The notes under the pieces are model-generated. The model saw nothing but the letters and a program-made list of their open reading frames with translations, made no database searches and was not told the DNA's origin. Made by a program: the position numbers and the translations under genes. DNA of 64,000 nucleotides from Odiellus spinosus (Eukaryota > Arthropoda > Arachnida > Opiliones > Phalangiidae): contig CAWUCO010000074.1 of NCBI GenBank assembly GCA_963920705.1, forward strand, positions 310,001-374,000, written 5' to 3'. This document shows, piece by piece, positions 21,750-31,587 of this stretch (positions are counted from its first letter, which is position 1; each line of letters opens with the position of its first letter).

Positions 21750-21993
21750 TTTTGGTATAACATCATCCTCCGACCAATCACACGACACTCTACCTTCGGG
21801 CTAGTAAAATTCCCATGGCGCGCGTTATGTCGCGCACAATTATGGTATTGGCCCGTGATTTAATTAACAACGTGCGTGATTTAATTAAATTACACGTGAT
21901 ATATAGTGTGTCACGGGAAGGTTTATTAGCCCGAACTTTCCCGAAGGTGAGGTGTCGTATAATTGGTCGAGGGAGCTGACCGATGATATTTTG
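21750..21993. mobile_element. foldback MITE in a hAT intron
   Basis: The left arm (cctccgaccaatcacacgac, then accttcgggctagtaaa) pairs with the right arm (ttattagcccgaac, then gtcgtataattggtcgagg). The centre contains gtgatttaatta repeats. Non-coding, with arms of about 60-80 bp. Confidence 0.7.
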
Positions 21994-22951
21994 AAAAAAT
22001 CCGAAATAATTCGGAGATACTTCATTAATGCACTAATATACAAACAGGTCTGATATTGTAAAGGAATGGATAAAAATCTCGATGTTTTCTCTTCACCCTC
22101 CCTTTAGGAAGTTAAGGATGGTATAGTTCTATGACCTTTCAAAAGCAGTTGCTGCCCCCTCCACATATGCCATTTTCTATGCGTAGTGTTTGCTGTTTTC
22201 AAGGCTTTTAACTTAAGTATAATTACACTACAGACACGACCTTGAAGACAAGCAGCTTTGAGTAAATTGAAGTGGTCCTTAATATTCTCTCACTAAAAAG
22301 TAACTAACCTTACAGCCCCAGACATATTTGCTTACTGTGTGTATGGAGATGATGTTACTACCAGAGTCCAGACTTAATTTAGTTGGATGGTCTTTTCGAC
22401 AAATGTTATGAATCTTGATATCATGTTTAGTTCTAGATCCAACTTTAAAGCTGGACTTCTTCAAAGAAAATTACAGCAAAGCTAAATTGAAAGATGTCAA
22501 AGATACGGTACTTTCTGTATATAACGAGCACTACGATAACAGAAACGAGCCTATGGCGGATGTTGACACTGAAGGCGTAGATGTTTTATATGCAATTTAT
22601 CCGAAACGACCTAAGAAACTCGTGAAAGGGACTGAGCTACTCAAATATTTAAAAGACGACCTGCTCCCTCCCCAAACTAACGTGCTTGAATGGTGGAAGG
22701 TAATATATTTCCGTTTTTTTGTATACATAAATGGGATCATACATCTAATATTGTTTACATATTTACAGGCAAATGAAGTAAGTTATCCCACTGTGAGCAG
22801 AATGGCAAAAGACTATTTATGCATCCAAGGCTCTTCCGTTGCCGCCGAGAGAAGTTTCTCTGGAGGAACTAATCTAGTTGCCCCAAAACGAGGTTCCTTG
22901 AAGCCAGAAACCATTTCAGCTATGATGTGTCTTAAATCATGGTGGAGTTGA

Positions 22952-24106
22952 ATATCGAAATTATGTAGCGCAATAATAAATTACATTGAAATCACAGCAT
23001 GTGTCATGAATCTACATTTGTATTGTTTGAATGTTAAACGAAAAACGCGTTTAAACAGGTATTTTAATTTATGATACGCTAGGTTTGGCGTAGGACGAGC
23101 CTGTACTTAATCGTTATTTATAGCCATCATGTCATTGGTGATTGGTTTTGTGAATAATGAACCTGAAACTCTGATATCAGTTAATTACGTATTAGCCACA
23201 GTTCACTAAATGTAATGTAATGCGGTTGTACTCAAAACCCTTGGAATCTAGTCGACAAAAATCGTTATGAAGACTTCGACCATTCTCTTTGGTGTAGTAT
23301 ATGAAGAAGATCATGATTATGTCAGTTGTTTTAAGTAAACCCTACCTTTCAGTCAAGCGCACATCGACTATACGTGGTACATTTTATACCATTTGTTGAG
23401 AATTACGTTCTGGGGGGGGGGGGGTTCATGCTTACAATTAAAGCTGAAAATAATATTTGTGAGTATTGGTCATGCATCATAATCTTAATAACGATAGTCA
23501 ATATTTGTGCTAGACCATACATATAAGACAGCCCGAAATAGCACAAGGTTTCATTCCTTTCAAATAGGCTATATATATTTTTTTAACAGATTCATTAATA
23601 AATAAAAAAAGTGTATGCGTCGGTATTTACTAAATGAAAAAATATAAATCCATAATCGAAACGTATATTTATCCAACAACTAAGATAATAGAGTCATAAT
23701 TTTATCCAAATGAATAATTTTTATGGATAAAACCACACACATTCAATTTCACTTATTATCAATATATTTGTGAAAACTTGTTATGACCAAGGATTCTTTA
23801 TTTATTTGAATAAATATATCCGCGAATAAATTCCCTTAAAATTTATAAATATTCAAAGTTAATGGTTATTTAAATTCCGAGCACTACGCTCAATAGCCCA
23901 CAGCCAAAAAGGTGCAACTTCAATTTCTTCGAAATAACCATGTTTAAATAGCTAATGGCAAGGACTTTCAGGAAATATTAATATCGATGTGACTATTTGG
24001 GCAATAAGAGGAGTTTTTGAGAAAAAAAACAAAATCATATTTTTTTAATATTTTTTCAAAATTTCTATAATTTTAATATTTATTTAAGTAAAGAAATCCA
24101 AATTAA
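22952..24106. other. AT-rich spacer after hAT
   Basis: No gene recognised. A G12 tract lies at about 23412-23423. Confidence 0.55.
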
Positions 24107-24469
24107 TTATTTTTTTGAGAACAGGTACTTGATTTTTTTTAAATCTTTTAAAGTAATTTTGAAAACCTGTGGTTTTTGACCAGTTAATGTAGGAGCTGAT
24201 ACTTCGCACAAAATGCAGCTCAGGGTAACAAAACATTTATCTGGCTTCTTTCGCCATGTTAAGAAATTGTTTTTGTCTCTCTTCATAAAGTTCATTAGGC
24301 AATCCATTTCGTCTTGGCATTTCTCCACAACGATACCGATGAACCATTCTTGATCATAAATTGCCGCAAAATATTGTCCGATTTCAATATCTTCTAGTAA
24401 GATGGCTTCTTCAGCGTACTTAGTTACTTTGACTGTTGTAAAATAATCGTCAGTAGAAATTTTATGCAT
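24107..24469 (-). CDS. small protein with transposon-associated WxGxV-type module
   Basis: A 120-residue open frame reads DIEIGQYFAAIYDQEWFIGI, then VVEKCQDEMDCLMNFMKR, FLTWRKKPDKCFVTLSCIL and CEVSAPTLTGQ. Such modules (GxYxxxxYDxxWxxGxV...VxFMxxx...xWPxxxDxCxVPxxxILCxIxxPxxTxxR) are found in many uncharacterised, often transposon-linked, proteins of invertebrates. The likely ATG is at the quoted start. A second copy lies inverted at 24648-24897. Function is unknown. Confidence 0.45.
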   Translation of the reverse strand: MHKISTDDYFTTVKVTKYAEEAILLEDIEIGQYFAAIYDQEWFIGIVVEKCQDEMDCLMNFMKRDKNNFLTWRKKPDKCFVTLSCILCEVSAPTLTGQKPQVFKITLKDLKKIKYLFSKK

Positions 24470-24647
24470 TTGAAGTTGGTTTTTGGAAATCGGAACAAAT
24501 CTGTGGTGACTACGAGTGCCTATACAACAGTGCTTGCATTAGATAATCTGGCTTTCCAATTTTTTCAATTTACTAATGAATAAATTAAAGGGATAAAGTT
24601 CTTTTATGTGGCGAAAGAAGAAATAAAAGATTTGAAAGAAGCGCAGA

Positions 24648-24897
24648 AGATATTGAAATCGGACAATATTTTGAGGCAATTTATGATCAAGAATGGTCCA
24701 TCGGTATCGTTGTGGAGAAATGTCAAGAGGAAATGGATTGCCTAATGAACTTTATGAAGAGAGACAAAAAAAATTTCTTAACATGGCGAAAGAAGCCAGA
24801 TAAATGTTTTGTTCCCCTAAGCTGCATTTTGTGCGAAGTATCAGCTCCTACATTAACTGGTCAAAAACCACAGGTTTTCAAAATTACTTTAATTTGT
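24648..24897 (+). pseudogene. inverted partial copy of the 24.1-kb gene
   Basis: The plus strand repeats DIEIGQYFEAIYDQEWSIGI through TGQKPQVFKITL with very few changes from the minus-strand gene at 24107-24469. It therefore forms a roughly 250-bp inverted repeat with a spacer of about 250 bp. It lacks the start and loses the end where the Polinton terminal sequence begins. Confidence 0.75.
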
Positions 24898-25138
24898 TGA
24901 TGGATGAGCTGTTTATTGACGGATGCGTTGTTTGTTGATTTTGGGGGCGGGGCTAATTAGGTAAATTTGTAGCCTTTGGGGGCGGGGATGACGCAAATTT
25001 GTTGACGGATGACGTCATTTGTTGTTTTTAGGGGCGGGGATGATGTTAATTTGTTGATTTGATGACGTCATTGGTTGTTTTGGAGGGGGGGTGGAAAGAA
25101 GTGTTTTCCCACTCCTTGTTGTATAGGATTAAACTACT
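24890..25138 (+). repeat. Polinton terminal repeat, right-hand end 1
   Basis: GC-box-like ggggcgggg and CRE-like tgacgtca words alternate with tttgttgacgg. The repeat ends in gtataggattaaactact. Read outward-in, the terminus is AGTAGTTTA. The same sequence family occurs at 31213-31587, 44823-44905 (inverted) and 60206-60486, next to Polinton genes. Polinton termini begin with AG. Capsid gene B is cut exactly after the terminus at 25138, which suggests a nested insertion. Confidence 0.6.
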
Positions 25139-25810
25139 AATTATCCCTAATCCGCAAAGCAACGTTACGACTCCATTATTATTTTGTTGAAAATCGAAAT
25201 ATTTTCTCATTCTTGGTGATAAACACTCTTTCATTCCATTTAGAACACTGAAAATGTTTTTGTTTATTCCATGTTGAAGTTGATAAGTTTTAGTTTGATA
25301 CAAAAAATTATCGGTACACTCGTGTCCCATTAACGTGAGAGGTTTATCTCTTTTCACCATTTGACGAGAATAAAAGGGAGGAAATTCGCAGGTGTCGAGT
25401 GTACCTATGGTCGGGTCTAAAGTCCGTACACAAACTTAATAAATCGCGATAAACTTTAGTAAATTGAAAAAAAGTTTCTCCATTGGGTTCTTTAAATTTA
25501 TGAACGAAACGTTCTTGATCCTTCACGATATCAATTTGAAATTCTATCACGTCTTTCACTTTCTCGTTGTTTATAGATGTATGCATTTGTTTGATAATTT
25601 TATGATAGAATCTTACCACTATCATTTTTCATTATAACTGTTTGAATGTTTAAGGTCCCTTGATATATCTCGTACTTAAAATCGAAATCAACCACATTAA
25701 AAGGGAAGGTATAGAAAGAATCGGTTATGTTATCCCATTTAGAAGGCATTCTGATATCCGATAATCCGACTTCTCATTTTCCACGTCTTAAATCAATTGA
25801 TTGAAATAAC
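25139..25810 (-). pseudogene. Polinton minor capsid protein fragment B
   Basis: This is homologous to copy E (58501-59763). Read from about 25810 down: EVGLSDIRMPSKWDNITDSF, FNVVDFDFKYEIYQGT, EFQIDIVKDQERFVHKFKEP, MVKRDKPLTLMGHE, then YFDFQQNNNG and LLCGLGII. It stops there, at the Polinton terminus. At least two frameshifts or stops and a small deletion are present. It is the most decayed member of the B/D/E lineage. Confidence 0.8.
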
Positions 25811-27430
25811 TAGTACTCGCGTTTTTAGGATATTTCTACATCGTAGACCCACTCGTAAGAGTTCAGAAGAAGAAATAGTGTTAGGAACGAACGAGTCCAT
25901 GTTTCTAATGTTAATGGAATTTAAGTTCATATTATACTCTAATACTTCAATGAATTAAAAAATATCATCACTGACGATAATTTGTCTTGAGGGATTCATT
26001 TTAACAAATACGTTATCTTAAAACAAATTCACACTTTTTCAATTGTATACGAATTTTTTAAGCTAGAATTTAACTACAAAAGAATTCTTATTCAAGATAA
26101 AATGTCAATAATTATATTTACTATAAAGATTTCATTTCTTTGCAAAATATTTATTTTCAATTACAAATAATTACTATTAGCTATTCATTTTTAATAAACC
26201 TTAAATTACTGAAAAAGTTTAAAATGTACGAAAAATAAATGAAAGCTTATACTGAAAGAAATTCACTTTGATATTTATATTTTCTTAAAATTTTACAGTC
26301 CGTCACAGTTGCAGACGGATGTTTTTAATACGAGCAAACTCTTGTGCAAGATATAAATTTTCAACAATCAACGAGTGGTAAAAAATTCTTTGCGAGATTA
26401 AAGATAACGCATTTTAAAACAAACGAACACTTTGTTACTGTGTTTTAAAGTTTCACAGAACTTCATTATTCTAGAAAAAACGGTTATTTGAATAAGTTAA
26501 ATTTTTTAAAGCAAAATAACGTAAAAGTTTATTTTATTAATATAATTTAATATTATTATGATATACCTTATTATTTTATCCATCTTCAACCTTTTGTAAA
26601 AATAGACAAACATATATATTTAAAATTTCTATTATTAACTATTTGTTTATCCGTTAAATTATCACTTGGAGAGCGATTTTTATAACCTAAGAATAAACAA
26701 AATATCTGGTTTAAAGGTCAAATATTCTGTACACGATTAAAGGAAACTATTGTTTAAACATTAATATAACGCTTAAACTAGTTTTTGAAATCCTTAAACA
26801 GAAATCATCTTACACATCAATTTTCCACAGTAGCGCATTGTCATTTTTTGATATCCCAATGTATTCTTTTGAATAACATATATTAAAACGAAAGCTTTTC
26901 ATATTGAAAATTCAAAAGCAATAAAAAATCTAAAAAAGAGCCCTTGAAAATCAAGCTTAAACGAATACTATTAGCGGAAAATTTAACTAACGTTTTTCTT
27001 TCCTAGAGTTCATTAATAAATAAAATCTCTGGATTTTTTCATTTTTGAAACTTATACAGACTTAATGGAGAGTGACCTATCAAACTAATCAGAAGGCAGG
27101 GATTTTAGAATATACAAAAAACCTTAAAAAATCCTTTCTAATATAACTTCTCTTGCTAAAATTAACAGAAAGTCTGAACCTATTTTCTCAGAAGGAATCA
27201 GAAAATACTTTATTTCAGCTAATGGTATCCATTTTAAACCTTGACGTCTACATCGAGAAGGCTATGACGGGGATTACGCAAGTAGAAGATTTGAGAAAAA
27301 AGGGACAGTTAAAAAGATCAAGGTTCTACTTTAAAGTGGAAACTTTAGACAACCCTTAGCCCTTAACAGTGCCTTAAAAGCCGGTCCCACGTTGGATTAC
27401 ACAATAATGAATTGTCGTTCTTTACTTATT
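25811..27430. other. very AT-rich spacer, no gene recognised
   Basis: Stops are dense in all frames. One 68-codon plus-strand ORF at 27153-27359 has no recognisable features. Confidence 0.6.
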
Positions 27431-28951
27431 CAGCTTCAAGCGCATCTACAACGTGTAAGCCTCGTTGTATTTCCTTCCCTAAATCGTCTACAACAGTAAC
27501 GGCAGTGTAAGGCTCACATGTGAAACCAAAAAACAATGAACATAATTACTTGGTCCAACGGGTATAGGCACGTTTAAATCGAGGCATAGGTTATGGAGAA
27601 TGCAACAAGCGGAGATGATGGAATAAACTTTATCGGGATCGTAGCAAAGGATGCCACCGGACATATCCAAGCAACGGAAACGCGACTTCAGAATGCCATT
27701 GGTCCGTTCTATAACATTACGACCTGCAACACATATAGGTAAGATAAAAGGTATAGTTAAATGGCAAAGATAAAAAGCTAGAAAGGGTTAGTAATAATGG
27801 ATAGTTATAGAGGATATAAATTTAGAGGTACCAAGGAAAATGGAAAGTAATCGCGAGATTATAATCGCTATCGTTATCCAGAACATTTAAATTGATAAAA
27901 ATAGGCTCGCCGGGAGACTGGATAGCCATAGCGACAAGAAGTTCGTGAAAGCGGCATTCGGGACTCATACAATAGTAAACTAAATAGGGAAAGGTCCGGA
28001 TAAGAATCTCGTAGTTTAATTCGACCGATTGACAGAAAGAGCAGGTGGGATTTTCAGGAAATCTGGAAGAAACAAAATTTTAATGTTATTTTTTCTAATT
28101 TTAGATTCATTGAAGAAATCCCTGGTAGTGGACGCCCTTTTCATGCAAGGGAAGGAAGTATTTAATAACAGACGCAGCAAGTTGGATCAAACGTACATTG
28201 TTAAAGAGCAGTCAATACATAAATTTGAAAAACTTGGGGATGAGAAATGGGGCACTAAAAGCATACATTTTGCTAGTTATAGAGAACCATACCCGAAAAC
28301 AGCTTTATCCCCAAAAATACGTCGTGTAAACCATTATGTACAGAATCAGCTGATAGGTGTGGCGTGGGAGTATGGTATGCTAGATTATGGACGTTTAGCC
28401 GTGCATTGTTCCGACCCAAAGTTTAAAAACTTTGATCGAATTTTTGTAAAAGGATACGAAAAAAGTCATGTTATAGGAGACCTGTTTCAAATAGAATGTT
28501 TGGATTTGAACCGTTGGGATTGTCCCAAATTAGAATGGGCTTCAAATCCCTGTTCTATTCATAAAATTAGTAAAGCAAAGTGTACCAGGGAAGCTTGCAC
28601 ATATTACGCCGAGTATATCCTACAAAATCCCACCATAACAGCCTATAATGCCCCAAACCTTTAAAAACCATAAAATAACAATAAATACCTGATTTTATCA
28701 AGAGGGTTTTGATCCTCATCTTCAAAATACCTTTCCCTTTCCTCTAAATCTTCCTCTTCCACAGCGGCTGCCAACCTAAAAACAAATAGAAAAAAAATGT
28801 AACAGTTTTCCTTTAAAATCCGGTTTATGCTATTTACGCCGCATTTTCATTTTGAAGTTCGGCCTCTATCTCTTCTTCCATCTCTATGTCTATAAGAGCC
28901 TCTTGGTGAGCCACTAGTACTCCCTCCGGCCAGTCTTGTTCGTACCCCCAA
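27431..28951 (-). pseudogene. second PIF/Harbinger transposase, terminal exons only
   Basis: N-terminal exons on minus: 28951-28838 (ends EIEAELQNENAA, donor GTAAAT) spliced in phase to 28775-28689 (LAAAVEEEDLEERERYFEDE, then NPLDKIR, donor GTATTT), the usual acidic HARBI1-like start. C-terminal exons: 27725 down to about 27551 (RNVIERTNGILKSRFRCLD, ACCILHNLCLDLNVPIP) and 27512-27431 (ends LEAE, stop). The central exons with the first two catalytic Asp residues are not found. That interval holds an unrelated plus-strand ORF (28029-28664) and a 69-codon minus open stretch (27824-28030). It is a different family from the element at 14-17 kb. Confidence 0.7.
28029..28664 (+). CDS. unrecognised ORF, 211 codons
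   Basis: I do not recognise it. The frame is open without stops and includes a possible acceptor (ttctaattttag) near 28103, after which the protein becomes less biased. It contains VNHYVQNQLIGVAWEYGMLD, IFVKGYEKSHVIGDLFQIEC, and a Cys/His-rich end (NPCSIHKISKAKCTREAC). It ends in a stop at 28664 and sits within the middle of the broken Harbinger element on the opposite strand. It may be cargo of the Polinton whose terminus lies at 31213-31587, or a host exon. Confidence 0.35.
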   Translation: MTERAGGIFRKSGRNKILMLFFLILDSLKKSLVVDALFMQGKEVFNNRRSKLDQTYIVKEQSIHKFEKLGDEKWGTKSIHFASYREPYPKTALSPKIRRVNHYVQNQLIGVAWEYGMLDYGRLAVHCSDPKFKNFDRIFVKGYEKSHVIGDLFQIECLDLNRWDCPKLEWASNPCSIHKISKAKCTREACTYYAEYILQNPTITAYNAPNL

Positions 28952-29198
28952 CTACGTTATATAGTTAATTTAATTCGGATAACACTTGAAAATAAAATTG
29001 TAAAAATACTTACATTTGTTCGAGATTCTCCTGACGGCATATTTTCAATTAGTTTTAAAATAACTGATTCGTATATAATCTTTTCGTTGAATAGAATGAT
29101 TATTTTGTAGAAATTAGTCGGCTTTATATACTAGATTAACTCAAGGTTATTTTATATTATCTAGTTATATAGTTATATTCGAGTTTTTTCTTAAATAC

Positions 29199-29609
29199 AT
29201 TGAATATATTTATGCCCTAGAGGATCTAATATTTTCAATATGATACACACCCTTGTAAAAAAGTAATTAACTTTTTAGGGCAATATATATTTTTTATATA
29301 AGCCCGAGTTTTGAAACGCTCTTTAAATATTTTAAGTATAGTTAGATTACATGTTAAATAACTATATTAAACATTTTCCAACTTGGTTTAATTATCATAT
29401 AAGAAACTCTTTACTTAAAGCCTTGAATACTTTTATAGTAAAATAAGTTGAATATATTTATGCCCTAGAGGATCTAATATTTTCAATATGATACACACCC
29501 TTGTAAAAAAGTAATTAACTTTTTAGAACAATATATACTTTTTATATAAGCCCGAGTTTTGAAACGCTCTTTAAATATTTTAAGTATAGTTAGATTACAT
29601 GTTAAATAG
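29199..29609. repeat. 160-bp direct repeat, period 248 bp
   Basis: The segment from ttgaatatatttatgcccta to attacatgttaaata occurs at about 29199-29360 and 29447-29609 with only a few differences, separated by about 87 bp. Confidence 0.85.
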
Positions 29610-29636
29610 AAAGAAAAACCTTGCCATTTTATAAAA

Positions 29637-30017
29637 TTGAGTATATTTTTTATTTTTTATATAGATTTTCATCTGAGACGCAATTACCGCGGAAAAAAAA
29701 TCATAAAAAGGAATGAAATTCCCCAGTGTCCTTCGTGCGACAAAACAACTTATGCTGTGTGTCATACAGTAGATCAAATTATTCATTTCTGCCTTAACCC
29801 CACGTGCTATGTCTTTAAAGAAGCCGTATATCCTCAGCGGGAAAATGTTCTATTGACACAAATATCCTTTCCACCCTTAGAATATTTACCGTTAAATGAT
29901 ATTTGTGTCAACTGTAAACAGTTTTGTCCCCCTGAAAATCGATATATGAAAGCGTGTAGTGTTTTTGAAAGGGAGAATAAAGTGAATTATCACTGCTGCC
30001 GCTATCCCAAAGATTAG
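29637..30017 (+). CDS. unrecognised Cys-rich ORF
   Basis: The frame opens at a non-AUG codon or after an acceptor-like tatatag near 29666. The protein has paired cysteines (CPSC, CHTVDQIIHFC, CVNCKQFC, CCRYP) suggesting one or two zinc-binding knuckles. It ends at a TAG at 30015. It is on the same strand as 28029-28664 and may belong to the same transcription unit. I cannot name a family. Confidence 0.35.
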   Translation: MSIFFIFYIDFHLRRNYRGKKIIKRNEIPQCPSCDKTTYAVCHTVDQIIHFCLNPTCYVFKEAVYPQRENVLLTQISFPPLEYLPLNDICVNCKQFCPPENRYMKACSVFERENKVNYHCCRYPKD

Positions 30018-30373
30018 TCTTAGGATAATCCCTTTCCTTCTTTCCATTATTTTTATTTTGCCCATCCTTCCCATTTCATTCCTCTCTTATTTTATCCTTC
30101 AATTTCCTTACTAACATTAATTAATCTTTCCTTTTCAACGCTTATTTTAACTTGAGCATCCTTTTAACCCTTTCCGAATCACATATCTAACCTTATATCT
30201 CTCTTTCACAAATGTCAAGGGTTAAATTTACTTCCGTGTGCTCTACGTATAACTGTGGGGTTTAGAATATGTAAAAGACAATCTAAAAATTAAAGTGTCG
30301 CGTTTAGGGACGCTTTATCTCATGGAGATTGATCATAAAAGCGAGCAATATGGTGAAAATTTTCAAAATATAA

Positions 30374-30592
30374 TTGAAAAACTTGTGTCTTGAAATGCTG
30401 AAGAATTCGCGTCTGCCAAATATTATCATTGAAATATCTTTGACAATTAATCTTTTACCGCGTTCCATTGGTTTTGTTCGCGAGACATTGGAAATCGCTA
30501 TATATCAAGAAAGTGTAAAAAAGGGAGAATTCACAAATATAATTCCAACGAAGAATGTCAAGACTTTCAAGATGCGACCTTTAAAAGCCTAG
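30374..30592 (+). CDS. short unrecognised ORF
   Basis: A 72-codon plus-strand frame. It is amphipathic, basic, and has no motif I recognise. It follows the Cys-rich ORF on the same strand by about 350 bp. It may be a chance ORF. Confidence 0.2.
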   Translation: MKNLCLEMLKNSRLPNIIIEISLTINLLPRSIGFVRETLEIAIYQESVKKGEFTNIIPTKNVKTFKMRPLKA

Positions 30593-30696
30593 ATGAGCGT
30601 TATTTTTGTTAAGTTTAAAGCTGAAGATACTATTAACAATGAAATGTGGTGTGTTTTAAATTATGAATAAAATACAAATATGTTAAACAAAACAAT

Positions 30697-30996
30697 TTAT
30701 TGCTTTTCATTTAATTTTCCATATTTCCTGAGCCATGAAAAATAATAAAACCGACTTTCTCTATAAAAATACTCTGAGATTTTTACTGGAACTAAAAACA
30801 ATGTTTTTAAAGCTTCGTATCCGTAAAACAAAATCCAAAATAAAGGTGAACATGTTACCAAGAGACAATGTGGATCGTTTGTTAATAAAGAAACACAAAA
30901 GCAATTGGTAACAAAAATATAAGGACTAGAGCGACGAACCAATTTGGTGGAATTTGAAGAAGCAGTACAATGAAAATCCCAGTTTACAATAACCAA
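30697..30996 (-). CDS. unrecognised hydrophobic ORF
   Basis: A 99-codon minus-strand frame with Phe/Leu/Tyr-rich stretches (CLLVTCSPLFWILFYGYEAL) that could span a membrane. It converges with the plus-strand ORFs and lies 220 bp from the Polinton terminus at 31213. No family is recognised. Confidence 0.25.
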   Translation of the reverse strand: MVIVNWDFHCTASSNSTKLVRRSSPYIFVTNCFCVSLLTNDPHCLLVTCSPLFWILFYGYEALKTLFLVPVKISEYFYRESRFYYFSWLRKYGKLNEKQ

Positions 30997-31212
30997 TAGT
31001 CGACCCAGATATCGAGAGTAAAAGTTAAAAACGAGTCAAGATCCAACATCTTCAAAGTTTGGGTTTCCGACTTTAAATGACGTTTAACTGAAGGGTGTTT
31101 TGTTTGATATCTTTAAAGTCACGTGATGTTTTAAAAATGACGTCGGAATGACGTTGATATGTGCCTGGAGTTGTACCGATATGGTGTTAAAAACGTTTGT
31201 CAATTTTGGAAA

Positions 31213-31587
31213 AATAAAGGAGCAGGGACGGAAAAATGAAAATTTGTGTCAGTCCTCCTTGAAAATGGGTTTTCGACCGGGGGTTAGGCCGGGTCAGACT
31301 GGACGGTCCGGGCGGGGCTAATTAGGCCAATTTGTTGATGGATGAGGTCATTTGTTGACGGATGAGTTGTTGATTGACGGGGGCGGGGTTAATTTGTGTA
31401 CTGGGGGGTCTATAAGGCAAATTTGTTGATGGATGACGTCATTTGTTGACGGATGCGCTGTTTGTTTATTTTGGGGGCGGGGCTTATTATGCAAATTTGT
31501 TTATTTTGGGGGCGTGGCTTATGCAAATTTGTTTACATGATGACGTCATTTGTTTATTTTAGTCTTGTTGTACAGGAATAAACTACT
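31213..31587 (+). repeat. Polinton terminal repeat, right-hand end 2
   Basis: It begins with the ggagcagggacggaaaaatg segment shared with 60206-60486. It continues through several gggggcgggg, gatgacgtcatttgttg and atgcaaat words and ends gtacaggaataaactact. The outside-in terminus is AGTAGTTTATTCC. The next base starts truncated gypsy pol, so this Polinton end lies inside the retrotransposon. No matching left end is seen. Confidence 0.65.

Larger units (their letters stand above)
18500..22951 (+). pseudogene. hAT transposase, multi-exon
   Basis: Exon 1 (ATG 18500) encodes a BED-type zinc finger: SEIWNHY, CLYC, then STGNLWYHIEKKHPEKL. Further exons: NPKFIDDARNKMFKC (18898-19122), FTMDCWTSPNRIPFMGVTAHW (about 19505-19705, catalytic Asp in the MDCWTS context), RCVAHVLDLSV (about 20090-20305), WDSIEHFVNILK (about 20950-21028), QRISAAKNPTISLVMPMYHW (about 21120-21298, donor GTAAGTAAAT). 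The C-terminal dimerisation domain is LEWWK, intron 22699-22769, then YPTVSRMAKDYLCIQGSSVAAERSFSGG. The exon with RCVAH carries a shift or stop at its start, so the copy may be inactive. Introns hold MITEs. Confidence 0.8.
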
